DNA of 13,758 nt from Pavlovales sp. CCMP2436 (Eukaryota > Haptophyta > Pavlovophyceae > Pavlovales), in assembly GCA_026770615.1 (NCBI GenBank), contig MU631709.1, forward strand, positions 90,016 through 103,773, given 5' to 3'. Position 1 is the stretch's first letter. Every line of letters starts with the position of its first letter. Below the pieces are notes generated by a model. The model was not told where the DNA came from. It saw only the letters and a program-made list of their open reading frames with translations, and ran no database searches. The position numbers and the translations under genes were made by a program. Of the stretch, positions 6,507 to 13,667 are shown piece by piece.

Positions 6507-7114
6507 TCGCCGCCATGCTCGACGCGCGCCTCGTGCACTGGTCGGCCTACATGGTCATCCTCTGCTTCTTCCACGAGGTGGAGTTCCTGCTGACGGCGGC
6601 GTACCGGTCCGACACGCTCTCCGCCGACAACTTCCTGCTCAACCACAGCAAGGCGTACCACGTGGCGGTGCTCCTGTGCTGGGCGGAGTTCTGGCTGGAG
6701 TGGTGGCTATTCGGCGCGGGCTGGAAGCGGCCTGGCGTGCTGAGCGCAAGCGGGCTCACGCTCACCGTCGGCGCACTGTTTTCGCGCTCGCTCGCGATGC
6801 GCACGGCTGCGTCCAACTTTTCGCACACCATCGAGACGGAGAAGCGACCGCAGCACCGGCTGGTGAAGCACGGCATCTACCGCTACCTCCGCCACCCCGC
6901 GTACTTCGGCTTCTTCTGGTTCTCGGTCGGCACGCAACTCCTCCTCCTCAACCCAGTCTGCACCTTGCTGTACGCGTATGCGAGCTGGAAGTTCTTCGCC
7001 GACCGAATCCCTTACGAGGAGGAGCTCCTACACGAGTTCTTCCCGGAGGAGTACGCGAGGTACACCCAGAGGACGATAATCGGCATCCCGCTCATCCCGA
7101 GACGGAATTCCTAG
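6335..7114 (+). CDS. ICMT: Protein-S-isoprenylcysteine O-methyltransferase
   Basis: The 259-residue protein is close to yeast Ste14 in length. Enzymes of this family use S-adenosylmethionine to methylate the carboxyl group of C-terminal prenylcysteine on CAAX proteins such as Ras-type GTPases, in the ER membrane. The family motifs are in order: NHSKAY at 103-108, SHTIETEK near 163-170, HRLVKHGIYRYLRHPAYFG at 174-192, GTQLLLLNPVC at 199-209, and RIPYEEELLHEFFPEEYARY at 224-243, ending GIPLIP. Hydrophobic segments near 44-62, 70-90, 108-128, 138-155 and 192-219 give a multi-pass protein. A Pro/Gly/Asp-rich tail of about 40 residues precedes the first segment. The start is the first in-frame ATG (GAAATGG); the 24 nt upstream in frame lack an ATG. 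Intronless. High confidence in function; start less certain. Confidence 0.92.
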   Translation: MAATPGLPARPEDGSRDGSAPGAGIPDPEYGPEYGPRGRGRAALTSYCLGICTGAALIAAMLDARLVHWSAYMVILCFFHEVEFLLTAAYRSDTLSADNFLLNHSKAYHVAVLLCWAEFWLEWWLFGAGWKRPGVLSASGLTLTVGALFSRSLAMRTAASNFSHTIETEKRPQHRLVKHGIYRYLRHPAYFGFFWFSVGTQLLLLNPVCTLLYAYASWKFFADRIPYEEELLHEFFPEEYARYTQRTIIGIPLIPRRNS

Positions 7115-7252
7115 GGCGCGCAGCCGTTCGGCCTGGCAGCGTGGCGCGGGTCGCAATCTCAGACGTTAGCCTACTCCCATAGCATGGTATATGCTCATTG
7201 ATACGCGAACGTCTAGCCACCGGGTCGAAATCCGAATTAGTGGCGCGATTCC

Positions 7253-7324
7253 GCACTCGTGGTCTAGTGGGGACAACCAAGTGGCCGACACTTGCAGGTC
7301 TCAGGTTCGAATCGGGCAAAAATC
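7253..7324 (+). other. tRNA-like sequence with Pol III A and B boxes
   Basis: TGGTCTAGTGG (7260-7270) fits the tRNA A box and GGTTCGAATC (7304-7313) the B box, 44 nt apart as in a tRNA. Between them is a perfect 5-bp anticodon-type stem CAAGT/ACTTG with a 7-nt loop (GGCCGAC) and a 5-nt variable region. The T stem and acceptor stem do not pair, the base before the anticodon is G rather than the usual U, and the D stem is short. It looks like a decayed tRNA or the head of a tRNA-derived SINE, not a working tRNA. Confidence 0.4.
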
Positions 7325-7681
7325 GAATTTGTAAAAGGTACTCTCTGAGTAACTAGGCTCAGGGGGGGGCGGTATCTGTGTGCTCGGGGATGGTCCTGGA
7401 CTCACGTCCAGTAGACCTCTTTCGGGGACAGACGCCCTAACTGAAATCCTTTCTTTTGCACTGGGGAGGGGGAAAAGTGAAGGCCGGGACGAAGAAGTAA
7501 ACATTGGTCACCACTGTGCGCTAAGTGTCGATAGCTGATGTCGAATAGAGCCCTCCTCGACGGTCGGAGCCCACCTCGTGTGCCTCCCAGGTGCCTCTAG
7601 GGTCGACAACATACTTCGTGTGACTAACATTTTCGATTCTCAGCGTTCGGAAGCGAAAAGAAAGTCATGGTTCCCGAAGTA

Positions 7682-7781
7682 GTGCCGCGGAGTTAGTTGC
7701 AGATTCGTGAATGGGGCGGTAGTTGCAGATTCGTGAATGGGGCGGTGCCTCATTACGAATCTGCAACAAACTCCGCGGCAC
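7682..7781. repeat. 26-bp perfect tandem pair inside an imperfect palindrome
   Basis: 7695-7720 and 7721-7746 are identical (AGTTGCAGATTCGTGAATGG, then GGCGGT). The left flank GTGCCGCGGAGT plus the first unit (7682-7717) is also the imperfect reverse complement of 7747-7781. The unit was thus duplicated in the loop of a 35-nt stem. Confidence 0.8.
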
Positions 7782-7868
7782 CACCTCCGGTTCCAGAGTT
7801 GCTCAGGAGGAGTTTCACTGGACTTTTTTCGATTTCCCCCCGGACTGGCCACTAATTCGGATTTTGAC

Positions 7869-8496
7869 CCCCCCGGGCAGCGAATAGCTTGAGGACCGGC
7901 CGACAGGCTGCTTTAGACCTATCAGTATCACCAGCGGGCACGTGGGCCGCGCATGGAACCCGCCTTAAATACTTTTACTAGAGGCCCTATATTATTCAAA
8001 GTTATTGTTAACTAATCGGCATTGCAAGTGCTCGCGAGGGTGACGTCGTTATATATGAACCGACGACGATGACGAATGAGTGCCCAGTCTAAGTGGTCCA
8101 GCTGGAGTGGTCGAGCGTCGACTGAGTGATAGCGAAATAATTTTTTTATCACTTATTATTCAATAAATCGTTTAATTTTATTCAGTTAACCAGCCCTCAC
8201 TAGCCATCACCAGCAACCGCACTCACTCGGCCATTCGATGACGCCCACGGGCAACGCAACACCCTGGGATCATTCTGTCAACATTCACCCATTCCATTTT
8301 CCCCTCACGGGAATGTTTGATTTCTCCGAAAGTTTCTCCGATAATTTCGGGTGCGGTCTTCTACATACGATTTCTCTCACTTTTAAAAATTGGAGGCCGA
8401 TGGCGAATTGGGCAGTCGCAGACAGCACGTCCGGGTAGCCAGGGGAATACTCAGTGAGAATATTATATTCGGCAATGGACTCTTGAGTCTACTGTC
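7869..8496. other. Intergenic DNA, no supported feature
   Basis: Mixed GC content with an AT-rich stretch around 8140-8190. Open frames are short and show no recognisable motif. Confidence 0.5.
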
Positions 8497-8574
8497 TAGC
8501 CTACTTACACAGAGCAGGAGTCGAAAATCTCTTACATGCCAGGGCATTTTATCCCGGCAGCCTGTGCAGGCTAG
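8497..8574 (+). repeat. 78-bp dispersed repeat, copy 1
   Basis: It is about 73/78 identical to 8919-8996. It begins TAGCCTACTTACACAG and ends CTGTGCAGGCTAG, so its ends are roughly inverted with a 4-nt offset. It is followed shortly by a C tract (about 8600-8611). Confidence 0.8.
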
Positions 8575-8845
8575 CTTTCGCTTGAGTCCACCGGGAAAGC
8601 CCCCCCCCCCGCCGCGCCGGGATGGAGTGGACGACCAACTATTTCAATCCCCTCTCCATATTAAAAGCCCGCCGCAGGCGTTAATTTTTTTAAGTACCCA
8701 ACGGGAACGCACCTACGAGAACGCGTTGTTCACCCGTAAATAGGAGGTCGTGGGCCCCTTTTCGCCCCCCCCCCCTTTTATAAAGCGGGCGCTTGTCAAC
8801 TAGCCAAATGTGCTCCGGGGGTTTGGTGGCTGGGCCCTAACTTTT
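8575..8845. other. Spacer with homopolymeric C tracts
   Basis: C-runs occur near 8600 and 8767. No coding region is supported. Confidence 0.5.
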
Positions 8846-8910
8846 CAGCCTGCGGGGACGCCGGGAAGGCCTTCGTTTGTAGTGTGCGCCTAATGGCACC
8901 AACGTTATGT
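8846..8910 (+). repeat. Diverged single arm of the foldback element
   Basis: CAGCCTGCGGGGACGCCGGG, AAGGCC, TAGTGTG, ACCAACGTTATG follow the same order as the right arm at 3670-3733, with several substitutions. Confidence 0.7.
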
Positions 8911-8918
8911 CCGGTGAG

Positions 8919-8996
8919 TAGCCTACTTGCACAGAGCAGGTGTCGAAAATCTCCTACATACCAGGGCATTTTATTCCGGCAGCCTGTGCAGGCTAG
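8919..8996 (+). repeat. 78-bp dispersed repeat, copy 2
   Basis: This is the direct-repeat partner of 8497-8574, 422 nt downstream. It is flanked by CCGGTGA upstream and TCACCGG downstream, which extends the inverted ends. C-rich DNA follows (9030-9090), as with copy 1. Confidence 0.8.
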
Positions 8997-9204
8997 TTTG
9001 AAATCACCGGGACTCAAGCACGAGAGGCAAACCCCCCCCTTCCCCCCTCCCCCTGGCCTCCCCTGCCCCCTCTCCTCCCCTTCCCTCCTTTTAAAATGTT
9101 TAAAAAGCGGGCGAGGCGGGCGGGCCATGAGCGTTTTTAAAGCGGCGAGCGAAAGAGGGCGGAGGGCGGTTAATGCGGAGGGAGCCAACCGCTCATCCCG
9201 TTCG

Positions 9205-9234
9205 ATGGATCCTCCTTATCGGACGGGGAGATGA
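9205..9234 (+). promoter_or_regulatory. Nine-codon upstream ORF overlapping the Sel1/MYND start as ATGA
   Basis: ATG 9205 opens MDPPYRTGR and stops at TGA 9232-9234, sharing three bases with the ATG at 9231. If present in the mRNA, such an overlap could permit termination-reinitiation. No transcript evidence is available. Confidence 0.35.
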
Positions 9235-10589
9235 GCGGGCCGTCCGAGTCCGACGGGGGGGGCGCGAGCGAGACGGGCCAGGCCGCGGCTGAGGGCGAGG
9301 ACCTGGGCGACGCAGAGGCGCTCTACTGGCGCGCAGCTCGCCACTCAGTCGGAGAGGGTGTGCCTCAAGACGACAAAGAGGCGGCTCGCCTGTGGCGCCT
9401 CGCGGCCGAGCGGGGCCACGCGGGCGCGCAGTGTGTGCTCGGTGACTCCTATACGACCGGTGCAGGGGTGCTGCCGGACGATGACGAGGCGGCGCGCTGG
9501 TTCCGCCTCGCCGCCGAGCAGGGCGATGCGCGGCGCAGTGTTATTTGGGCGATTGCTACCACTTTGGGACGGGCGTGCCGTAGGACGACCAGGCTGCAGC
9601 CCGCTACTACAAGCTCGCAGCACGCCAGGTACGCGGGTGCCCAGTGCAGTCTCGGGCGTTGCTTTGCCGAGGGCAGGGGAAGGCCGCAGGACGACGACGA
9701 AGCCGCCCGGCTCTACCGCCAGGCAGCAGACCAGGGCGACGCCTGCGCGCAACGTCTGCTCGCAATCTGCTACTCGAAGGGCCTTGGAGAACCGCGAGAC
9801 GACAAGGAGGCTGCTCGCTACTTCCGCCTGGCAGCCGACCAGAGCGACGTAAATTCTCAGTTCAAGCTAGGCCTCCTCCGCGCGGGTGGCGACGGCGTCC
9901 CTCAATATCTCGCAGAGTCAGCGCGCTACTTCCGCCTCTCAGCCGACCAGGGCGACGTAAATGCTCAGCTCCAGCTGGGTGTCCTCCTACGCTTCGATTA
10001 CGACGGCGTCCCTCGCAATCTCGCAGAGGCTGCTCGCTACCTCCGCCTCGCAGCCGACCAGGGCGACACGACCGCGCAGTATTTCCTCGGCCTAGCACAC
10101 CTCAAGGGTCTAGGCGTACCAGCAGACGCCAGCGAGGCCGCTCGGCTCTTCCGGCTTGCGGCGGATCACCAGGTGCCCGAGGCCCAGTTCGAGCTCGGCC
10201 GCATGCTGTGCGAGGGGTACGCCGACGTGCCCGCGGACAAGCGCGCCGGGGCTCGGCTTGTGGCGCAGGCGGCGCAGCGCGCAGCGGAGACGGATGACGA
10301 GGAAATGCGCGACGAAGCCCTCGAGCTCCTCCGCAGCTACGCAGACGAGCCCGGGGTCGTCGCGGCGTGCTGCATCGGCTGCGGTGCCCACCACCGGCGG
10401 ATGACAAAGTGCTCCAAGTGCCACACCGCTCGCTTCTGCAGCTCGGAGTGCATCAAGCGCATGTGGCCGACGCACAGGCCGAGTTGCCAGAGCTGGCAGG
10501 CGGAGCAGGCTACCGATTCATCGTCCGGCTTATTCGGCGCGGGATCTGGCGAGTTGGATGTACCTTTATCAATGCATGAGCGAATTTAA
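9231..10589 (+). CDS. Sel1-like repeat protein with C-terminal MYND zinc finger
   Basis: The 452-residue, intronless frame has an acidic, low-complexity N terminus (1-25). It is followed by about eight or nine Sel1-type (TPR-like) units of about 36 residues across 26-345, with the signature AAxxFRLAADQGDxxAQ..LG..Y..G.GVPxD. Sel1 solenoids are known as protein-protein interaction scaffolds. The C terminus has a MYND finger with all eight zinc ligands: C381, C384, C394, C397, C403, C407, H415, C419. MYND fingers also bind protein partners. No enzyme domain or membrane segment is visible, so I infer an adaptor role. Residues 101-134 are not a normal repeat; another frame of the same DNA encodes one (see findings). 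The start has no better in-frame upstream ATG. Identity as a Sel1/MYND protein is firm; its partner and pathway are unknown. Confidence 0.88.
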   Translation: MSGPSESDGGGASETGQAAAEGEDLGDAEALYWRAARHSVGEGVPQDDKEAARLWRLAAERGHAGAQCVLGDSYTTGAGVLPDDDEAARWFRLAAEQGDARRSVIWAIATTLGRACRRTTRLQPATTSSQHARYAGAQCSLGRCFAEGRGRPQDDDEAARLYRQAADQGDACAQRLLAICYSKGLGEPRDDKEAARYFRLAADQSDVNSQFKLGLLRAGGDGVPQYLAESARYFRLSADQGDVNAQLQLGVLLRFDYDGVPRNLAEAARYLRLAADQGDTTAQYFLGLAHLKGLGVPADASEAARLFRLAADHQVPEAQFELGRMLCEGYADVPADKRAGARLVAQAAQRAAETDDEEMRDEALELLRSYADEPGVVAACCIGCGAHHRRMTKCSKCHTARFCSSECIKRMWPTHRPSCQSWQAEQATDSSSGLFGAGSGELDVPLSMHERI

Positions 10590-10826
10590 TGAGCATATTG
10601 CTACGATCTAAATGCAGTACAGCAGATTTGTGTATGAAGTATTTTATGCACTGCTTCTCACTCTAGAATGCAGCTATGTGTATTAAAAGTACGTCTTACT
10701 CTTAGACTGTGAGTGTGACCCTGATATTCATTCTAGAGCCTGTGCCCACGGATATGGCCACGTCAGCGGAAAAGCCGCAACAAGCTGGCGTTAAACTTAT
10801 CGCAAATTATTAAATTACTATATATT
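10590..10826. other. 3' flank of the Sel1/MYND gene
   Basis: AT-leaning spacer with no supported feature; it runs into the repeat array. The probable polyadenylation signal is not obvious. Confidence 0.4.
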
Positions 10827-11077
10827 ATATAAACTCCACCGCTTCCCAGCGATATGTCACCGCTAGGATCACCAATGGACTCGCTTGCTCGCGCACTGTC
10901 GGGCGGCCCCGCGTTGCGCAGCGACTCCAGCGCTTTGTTTTCGGCTTCCTCATCATCCACCACTTCTACCAGCTCCCCACTTCGGCGTAGCGCGTAGGAG
11001 CCTGCGTCGGAGCGCTAAGATCAGCCTGACTTGAACTTGAAACGTACCGCCAGCCCGAACCCCCCTACATTAATATA
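10827..11077 (-). repeat. Modular repeat array, unit B1
   Basis: Read on the minus strand, the unit starts with head TATATTAATGTAGGGGGGTT and ends with tail GGTGGAGTTTATAT. The interior matches B5 closely and keeps an open minus-strand frame from 11014 to 10763. That frame encodes SDAGSYALRRSGELVEVV, then DDEEAENKALESLRNAGPPD. Confidence 0.85.
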
Positions 11078-11247
11078 AACTCCACCCTTGCCCGGGCACA
11101 CTACCGGAGATCCATCGGCACGCGCGGTGGCGCCCAAGCCAGCGCAGCCGACTAAGGCACGCAGCAGGCAATGGGCGACGCAGCGCTCAGACCAGCACAA
11201 CATTCAGAACAGTCAGACGCCAGCTTGAATCCCTATCAGTAAATATA
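11074..11247 (-). repeat. Modular repeat array, unit R4
   Basis: Positions 11085-11247 appear identical to 4850-5012 in reverse complement. Flanking 14-nt direct repeats AATATAAACTCCAC lie at 11072-11085 and 11242-11255; these are the tails of R4 and B3 and not necessarily target-site duplications. Confidence 0.9.
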
Positions 11248-11352
11248 AACTCCACTTCGGCGTAGCGCGTAGGAGCCTGCGTCGGAGCGCTAAGATCAAC
11301 CTGACTTGAACTTAAAACGTACCGCCAGCCCGAACCCCCCTACATTAATATA
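11244..11352 (-). repeat. Modular repeat array, unit B3 (internal deletion of B1)
   Basis: It carries the B1 head and about 85 nt of the B1 interior, then jumps at GCCGAAGTGG directly into the tail AGTTTATAT. The junction sits at a shared GTGG, as expected for a microhomology deletion. Confidence 0.85.
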
Positions 11353-11365
11353 AGTTACCATTATA

Positions 11366-11410
11366 AATATAAACCCACCGCCAGCCCGAATCCCTCTTCA
11401 TTATACATTA
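11366..11410 (-). repeat. Modular repeat array, unit B4 (head and tail only)
   Basis: The minus strand reads AGAGGGATTCGGGCTGGCGG followed at once by TGGGTTTATATT. This is a head fused to a tail with the whole interior missing. Confidence 0.7.
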
Positions 11411-11672
11411 TAAATCCCATCGCTTTCCACTCCCAGCGACACGCCGACAGTGAGACCACCAATGAACTCGCTTGCTCGCACACTGTCGGGCGGCCCCGCG
11501 TTGCGCAGCGACGTAAGCGCTTTGTTTTCGGCTTCCTCATCATCCACCACTTCTACCAGCTCCCCACTTCGGCGTAGCGCGTAGGAGCCTGCGTCGGAGC
11601 GCTAAGATTAGCTTGACTTGAAATTGAAGAAACACCGCCAGCCTGAACCCCCCTTTATTCATATATTCATAT
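11408..11672 (-). repeat. Modular repeat array, unit B5
   Basis: A full-length relative of B1 with scattered substitutions; the core at 11420-11620 aligns without indels to 10850-11020, so the same minus-strand reading frame stays open (DDEEAENKALTSLRNAGPPD). The tail is altered to GATGGGATTTATAAT. Confidence 0.85.
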
Positions 11673-12050
11673 GGACGTTGACGACAGCGACGGCGGGGAC
11701 AGTTGTGGGTTGAAGACCATTACAACAAGCAAGATTCAGACTATTCAGACTGCTGCTGACGACTTGCATTATTCTTCTTCTACGGAACTGCGGACGTACG
11801 GATCGATATAGGTAGAAGTTGCGAATAAATAAAGCGATTATTTGATGAAAATACACACGGTACACACACGGATATGCTCAGCATCCGCTCGAGGGCAAGT
11901 TTCAGCGAGGTTTTTTTTTTTTTTTTTTTCAGCCCATGAATCTGACTCCTCCTATTTCACCTTCGATTCATATGTGGTTCTTAAGGATTTTTACCGGACG
12001 TATTTAAAAAAAATAATCGATGGCACTTATTCAGAAATGTGCGCACCTCT
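11673..12050. other. AT-rich spacer with a 19-T tract
   Basis: T11911-T11929 is followed by CAG. It could be a reverse-transcribed poly(A) tail of a minus-strand insertion or a slippage product. The short open frames here show no recognisable motif. Confidence 0.5.
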
Positions 12051-12450
12051 GAATTCGCGAATCAAATTTTCTGTGTAGGGTCCCCCAGTGAACGAATGTT
12101 ACACGGATACCATTATTCTGATTCTGGCGAGTTCGGCGAATATTCGGCGGATATTCAATTCGCATAATTTGGTGAAAGATACGAGCGGCAGCACACTATA
12201 TTCGTAATGTCCCTAGACCCCAGTCTTACGGTGTATGTGCTACTGTAGTACAGTCCAACGTTTTGTTTTACAGCAAAAATTCGCCTATTAAGTCGCCTAA
12301 TTTTGCCGAATATTTACTGATGAATTCGCAAATTAGATATTCTACGAGCTTGAATTCTTGGTGAATACTTAGTAAGCGAATCACTACTAGTTAAAGGCGA
12401 ATTCGTTTACCCACGGTTCAGGAAGAGAAACTAAGATTCGCTGAATAAAT
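12051..12450. repeat. AT-rich region dense in GCGAAT/ATTCGC words
   Basis: GCGAAT, CGAATAT, GAATTCGC and their reverse complements occur about ten times at irregular spacing (for example GAATTCGCGAATC at 12051, GGCGAATATTCGGC near 12133, GGCGAATTCG near 12397). No coding region is present. Confidence 0.5.
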
Positions 12451-13013
12451 GTTTATATTTCTGGATTTTCATGTTGATTAAACTTACTAATACTAACCTC
12501 GAGACCGGCGGATTTCTCTACTTGTTCTGAATGCACCAACAGGACAGGAACGTCGAATAATCAATATTGTTCGGATTTAATTGATTGATTCTTTAACCAC
12601 TAACTAGGTACTAAGTAACTATTCTAACTGACAAGTTACAATGGTCAACTAACTAGTTCCAATGCGAATGATGGAACACCGTGGACGCCGTTGGATCACA
12701 TGCGACGCCGGCAATTTAGACTATCCTCCTACTTGCCGGCGCGGACTGTATGTCGAAAGTGAGTGCTGAGTGTGCGGAGTGTGCGGAGGCGGCTGTTCAG
12801 CGCAAGTGGCCCGCGTAATTTCACGAGGGCCAATCTTCTCTGCGCGGTGGCCGCCCCGGACGTCAAGTGCAGCATGAGTGGGGAGAGGTGTGCGAGTCGA
12901 CGAGTGTGCGGCTGGGCGGACACGATAGATAGGGGTGGAACTCCGTTGGCAAGTGCCCCCCCGGGAGGACGGGATGGATGTAAGGGGGTGAAGCTTCGTC
13001 GGCGGCGAGTCTG
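12451..13013. other. Intergenic DNA downstream of the aminotransferase gene
   Basis: AT-rich to about 12720 with clustered ACTAAC/ACTAGT words, then GC-rich up to the aminotransferase stop. Open frames on both strands at 12721-13017 overlap each other and show no motif, so none is called. Confidence 0.5.
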
Positions 13014-13667
13014 CTAGTTTGCTGGCGAGATCATCGAACTCCAGCGGTACATGCGCACGAACACCGCCTTCCACCACCAGAGCGTGATGTGCTGCGCCGA
13101 GGCGCAGAGCAGCTCCGTGGCGAGTTGCAGCTGAATGAGCCCGTTCCCGCGCGGGTCGTGCCACCACCACTGGTCGTCGCGCATGCGGCGGCAGGCGGCG
13201 AGTAGCTTGTCACGCAGCTCGTCGAAGTGTGCCTGTTCCCAGTCGAGCGCAAAGTTGAGGCGGCCCGTGCCCACCCAGCTGAGCAGCACGCCCTCATCAC
13301 GGAGGTAGTACTGCAGCATCCAGTGGTAGCGGCCAGGCGCCTGGAACAGCATGGTCCACACCGTGCCGTACGAGGCGACGCGCAGCGGCAGCGCCTCCTG
13401 CTCGAGTGCCAGGTTAGTCTCGCGCACCCACGCGCCGACGCGCGCGTGCACCGCGTCGTAGAGCTTGGGCGTCTCCTCCGCCTCGAGCCATTGCAGGAAC
13501 TCCCACATGGTCGCCATCACCGCCGGGTGCGCGGCGAAGGTGCCGACCACGTAGGCGACGCGCAGCGGCGAGGCGGGGTCGGTGCGCGCCATCAGGTGCG
13601 ACGGGCCACACACCGCGCCCACCGGCAGCCCGCCACCGAGCGTCTTGCCGTAGCACACGATGTCCGC
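13014..13667 (-). CDS. Class III PLP-dependent aminotransferase, last exon (5' partial; glutamate-1-semialdehyde aminomutase-like)
   Basis: The exon starts at a clear acceptor on the minus strand (C-rich tract, CTCTCTTGCAG, then GCGGAC) in phase 0 and ends at TAG 13016-13014, giving 217 residues. It opens ADIVCYGKTLGGGLPVGAV, in which K8 is the lysine expected to form the Schiff base with pyridoxal phosphate. GTFAAHP near residues 43-49 fits the family's GT(F)xxxP segment that contacts the cofactor phosphate. The later GxxLxxxxxGRLNFAL region resembles the C-terminal domain. Class III enzymes move amino groups or isomerise glutamate semialdehyde; this exon's wording resembles both GSA aminomutase and the aminotransferase domains of polyketide/peptide synthases, so the substrate is open. 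The extra Trp-rich C-terminal tail (ITLWWWKAVFVRMYRW) is unusual. The N-terminal half lies beyond the window. Confidence 0.8.
   Translation of the reverse strand, partial: ADIVCYGKTLGGGLPVGAVCGPSHLMARTDPASPLRVAYVVGTFAAHPAVMATMWEFLQWLEAEETPKLYDAVHARVGAWVRETNLALEQEALPLRVASYGTVWTMLFQAPGRYHWMLQYYLRDEGVLLSWVGTGRLNFALDWEQAHFDELRDKLLAACRRMRDDQWWWHDPRGNGLIQLQLATELLCASAQHITLWWWKAVFVRMYRWSSMISPAN

Larger units (their letters stand above)
7224..7868. mobile_element. Possible small element bounded by 21-bp inverted repeats
   Basis: 7224-7244 (GTCGAAATCCGAATTAGTGG, then C) is matched in reverse complement by 7848-7868 with one mismatch. The interval of about 645 bp has no gene but contains a tRNA-like sequence and a tandem-plus-inverted repeat. 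No target-site duplication was recognised, so this may be two copies of a short repeat rather than the ends of one element. Confidence 0.4.

Noticed and set aside
6313..7182. Longer + strand frame overlapping ICMT (289 codons)
   Set aside because: Arg/Ala-rich out-of-frame shadow; the ICMT frame carries all the family motifs.
7253..7324. Functional tRNA-Arg(CCG)
   Set aside because: Acceptor and T stems do not pair and position 33 is G, so a working tRNA is unlikely.
11072..11255. 14-nt target-site duplication around R4
   Set aside because: The same word (ATAAACTCCAC) also ends unit B1, so it is the family tail rather than proof of insertion.
10827..11672. CRISPR array
   Set aside because: Units are of unequal length (about 45 to 265 nt), with no regular 25-40 nt spacers, and the context is eukaryotic.
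11842..12078. Open frame through the 19-T tract
   Set aside because: Its length depends on a homopolymer (Phe run) and it has no coding character.
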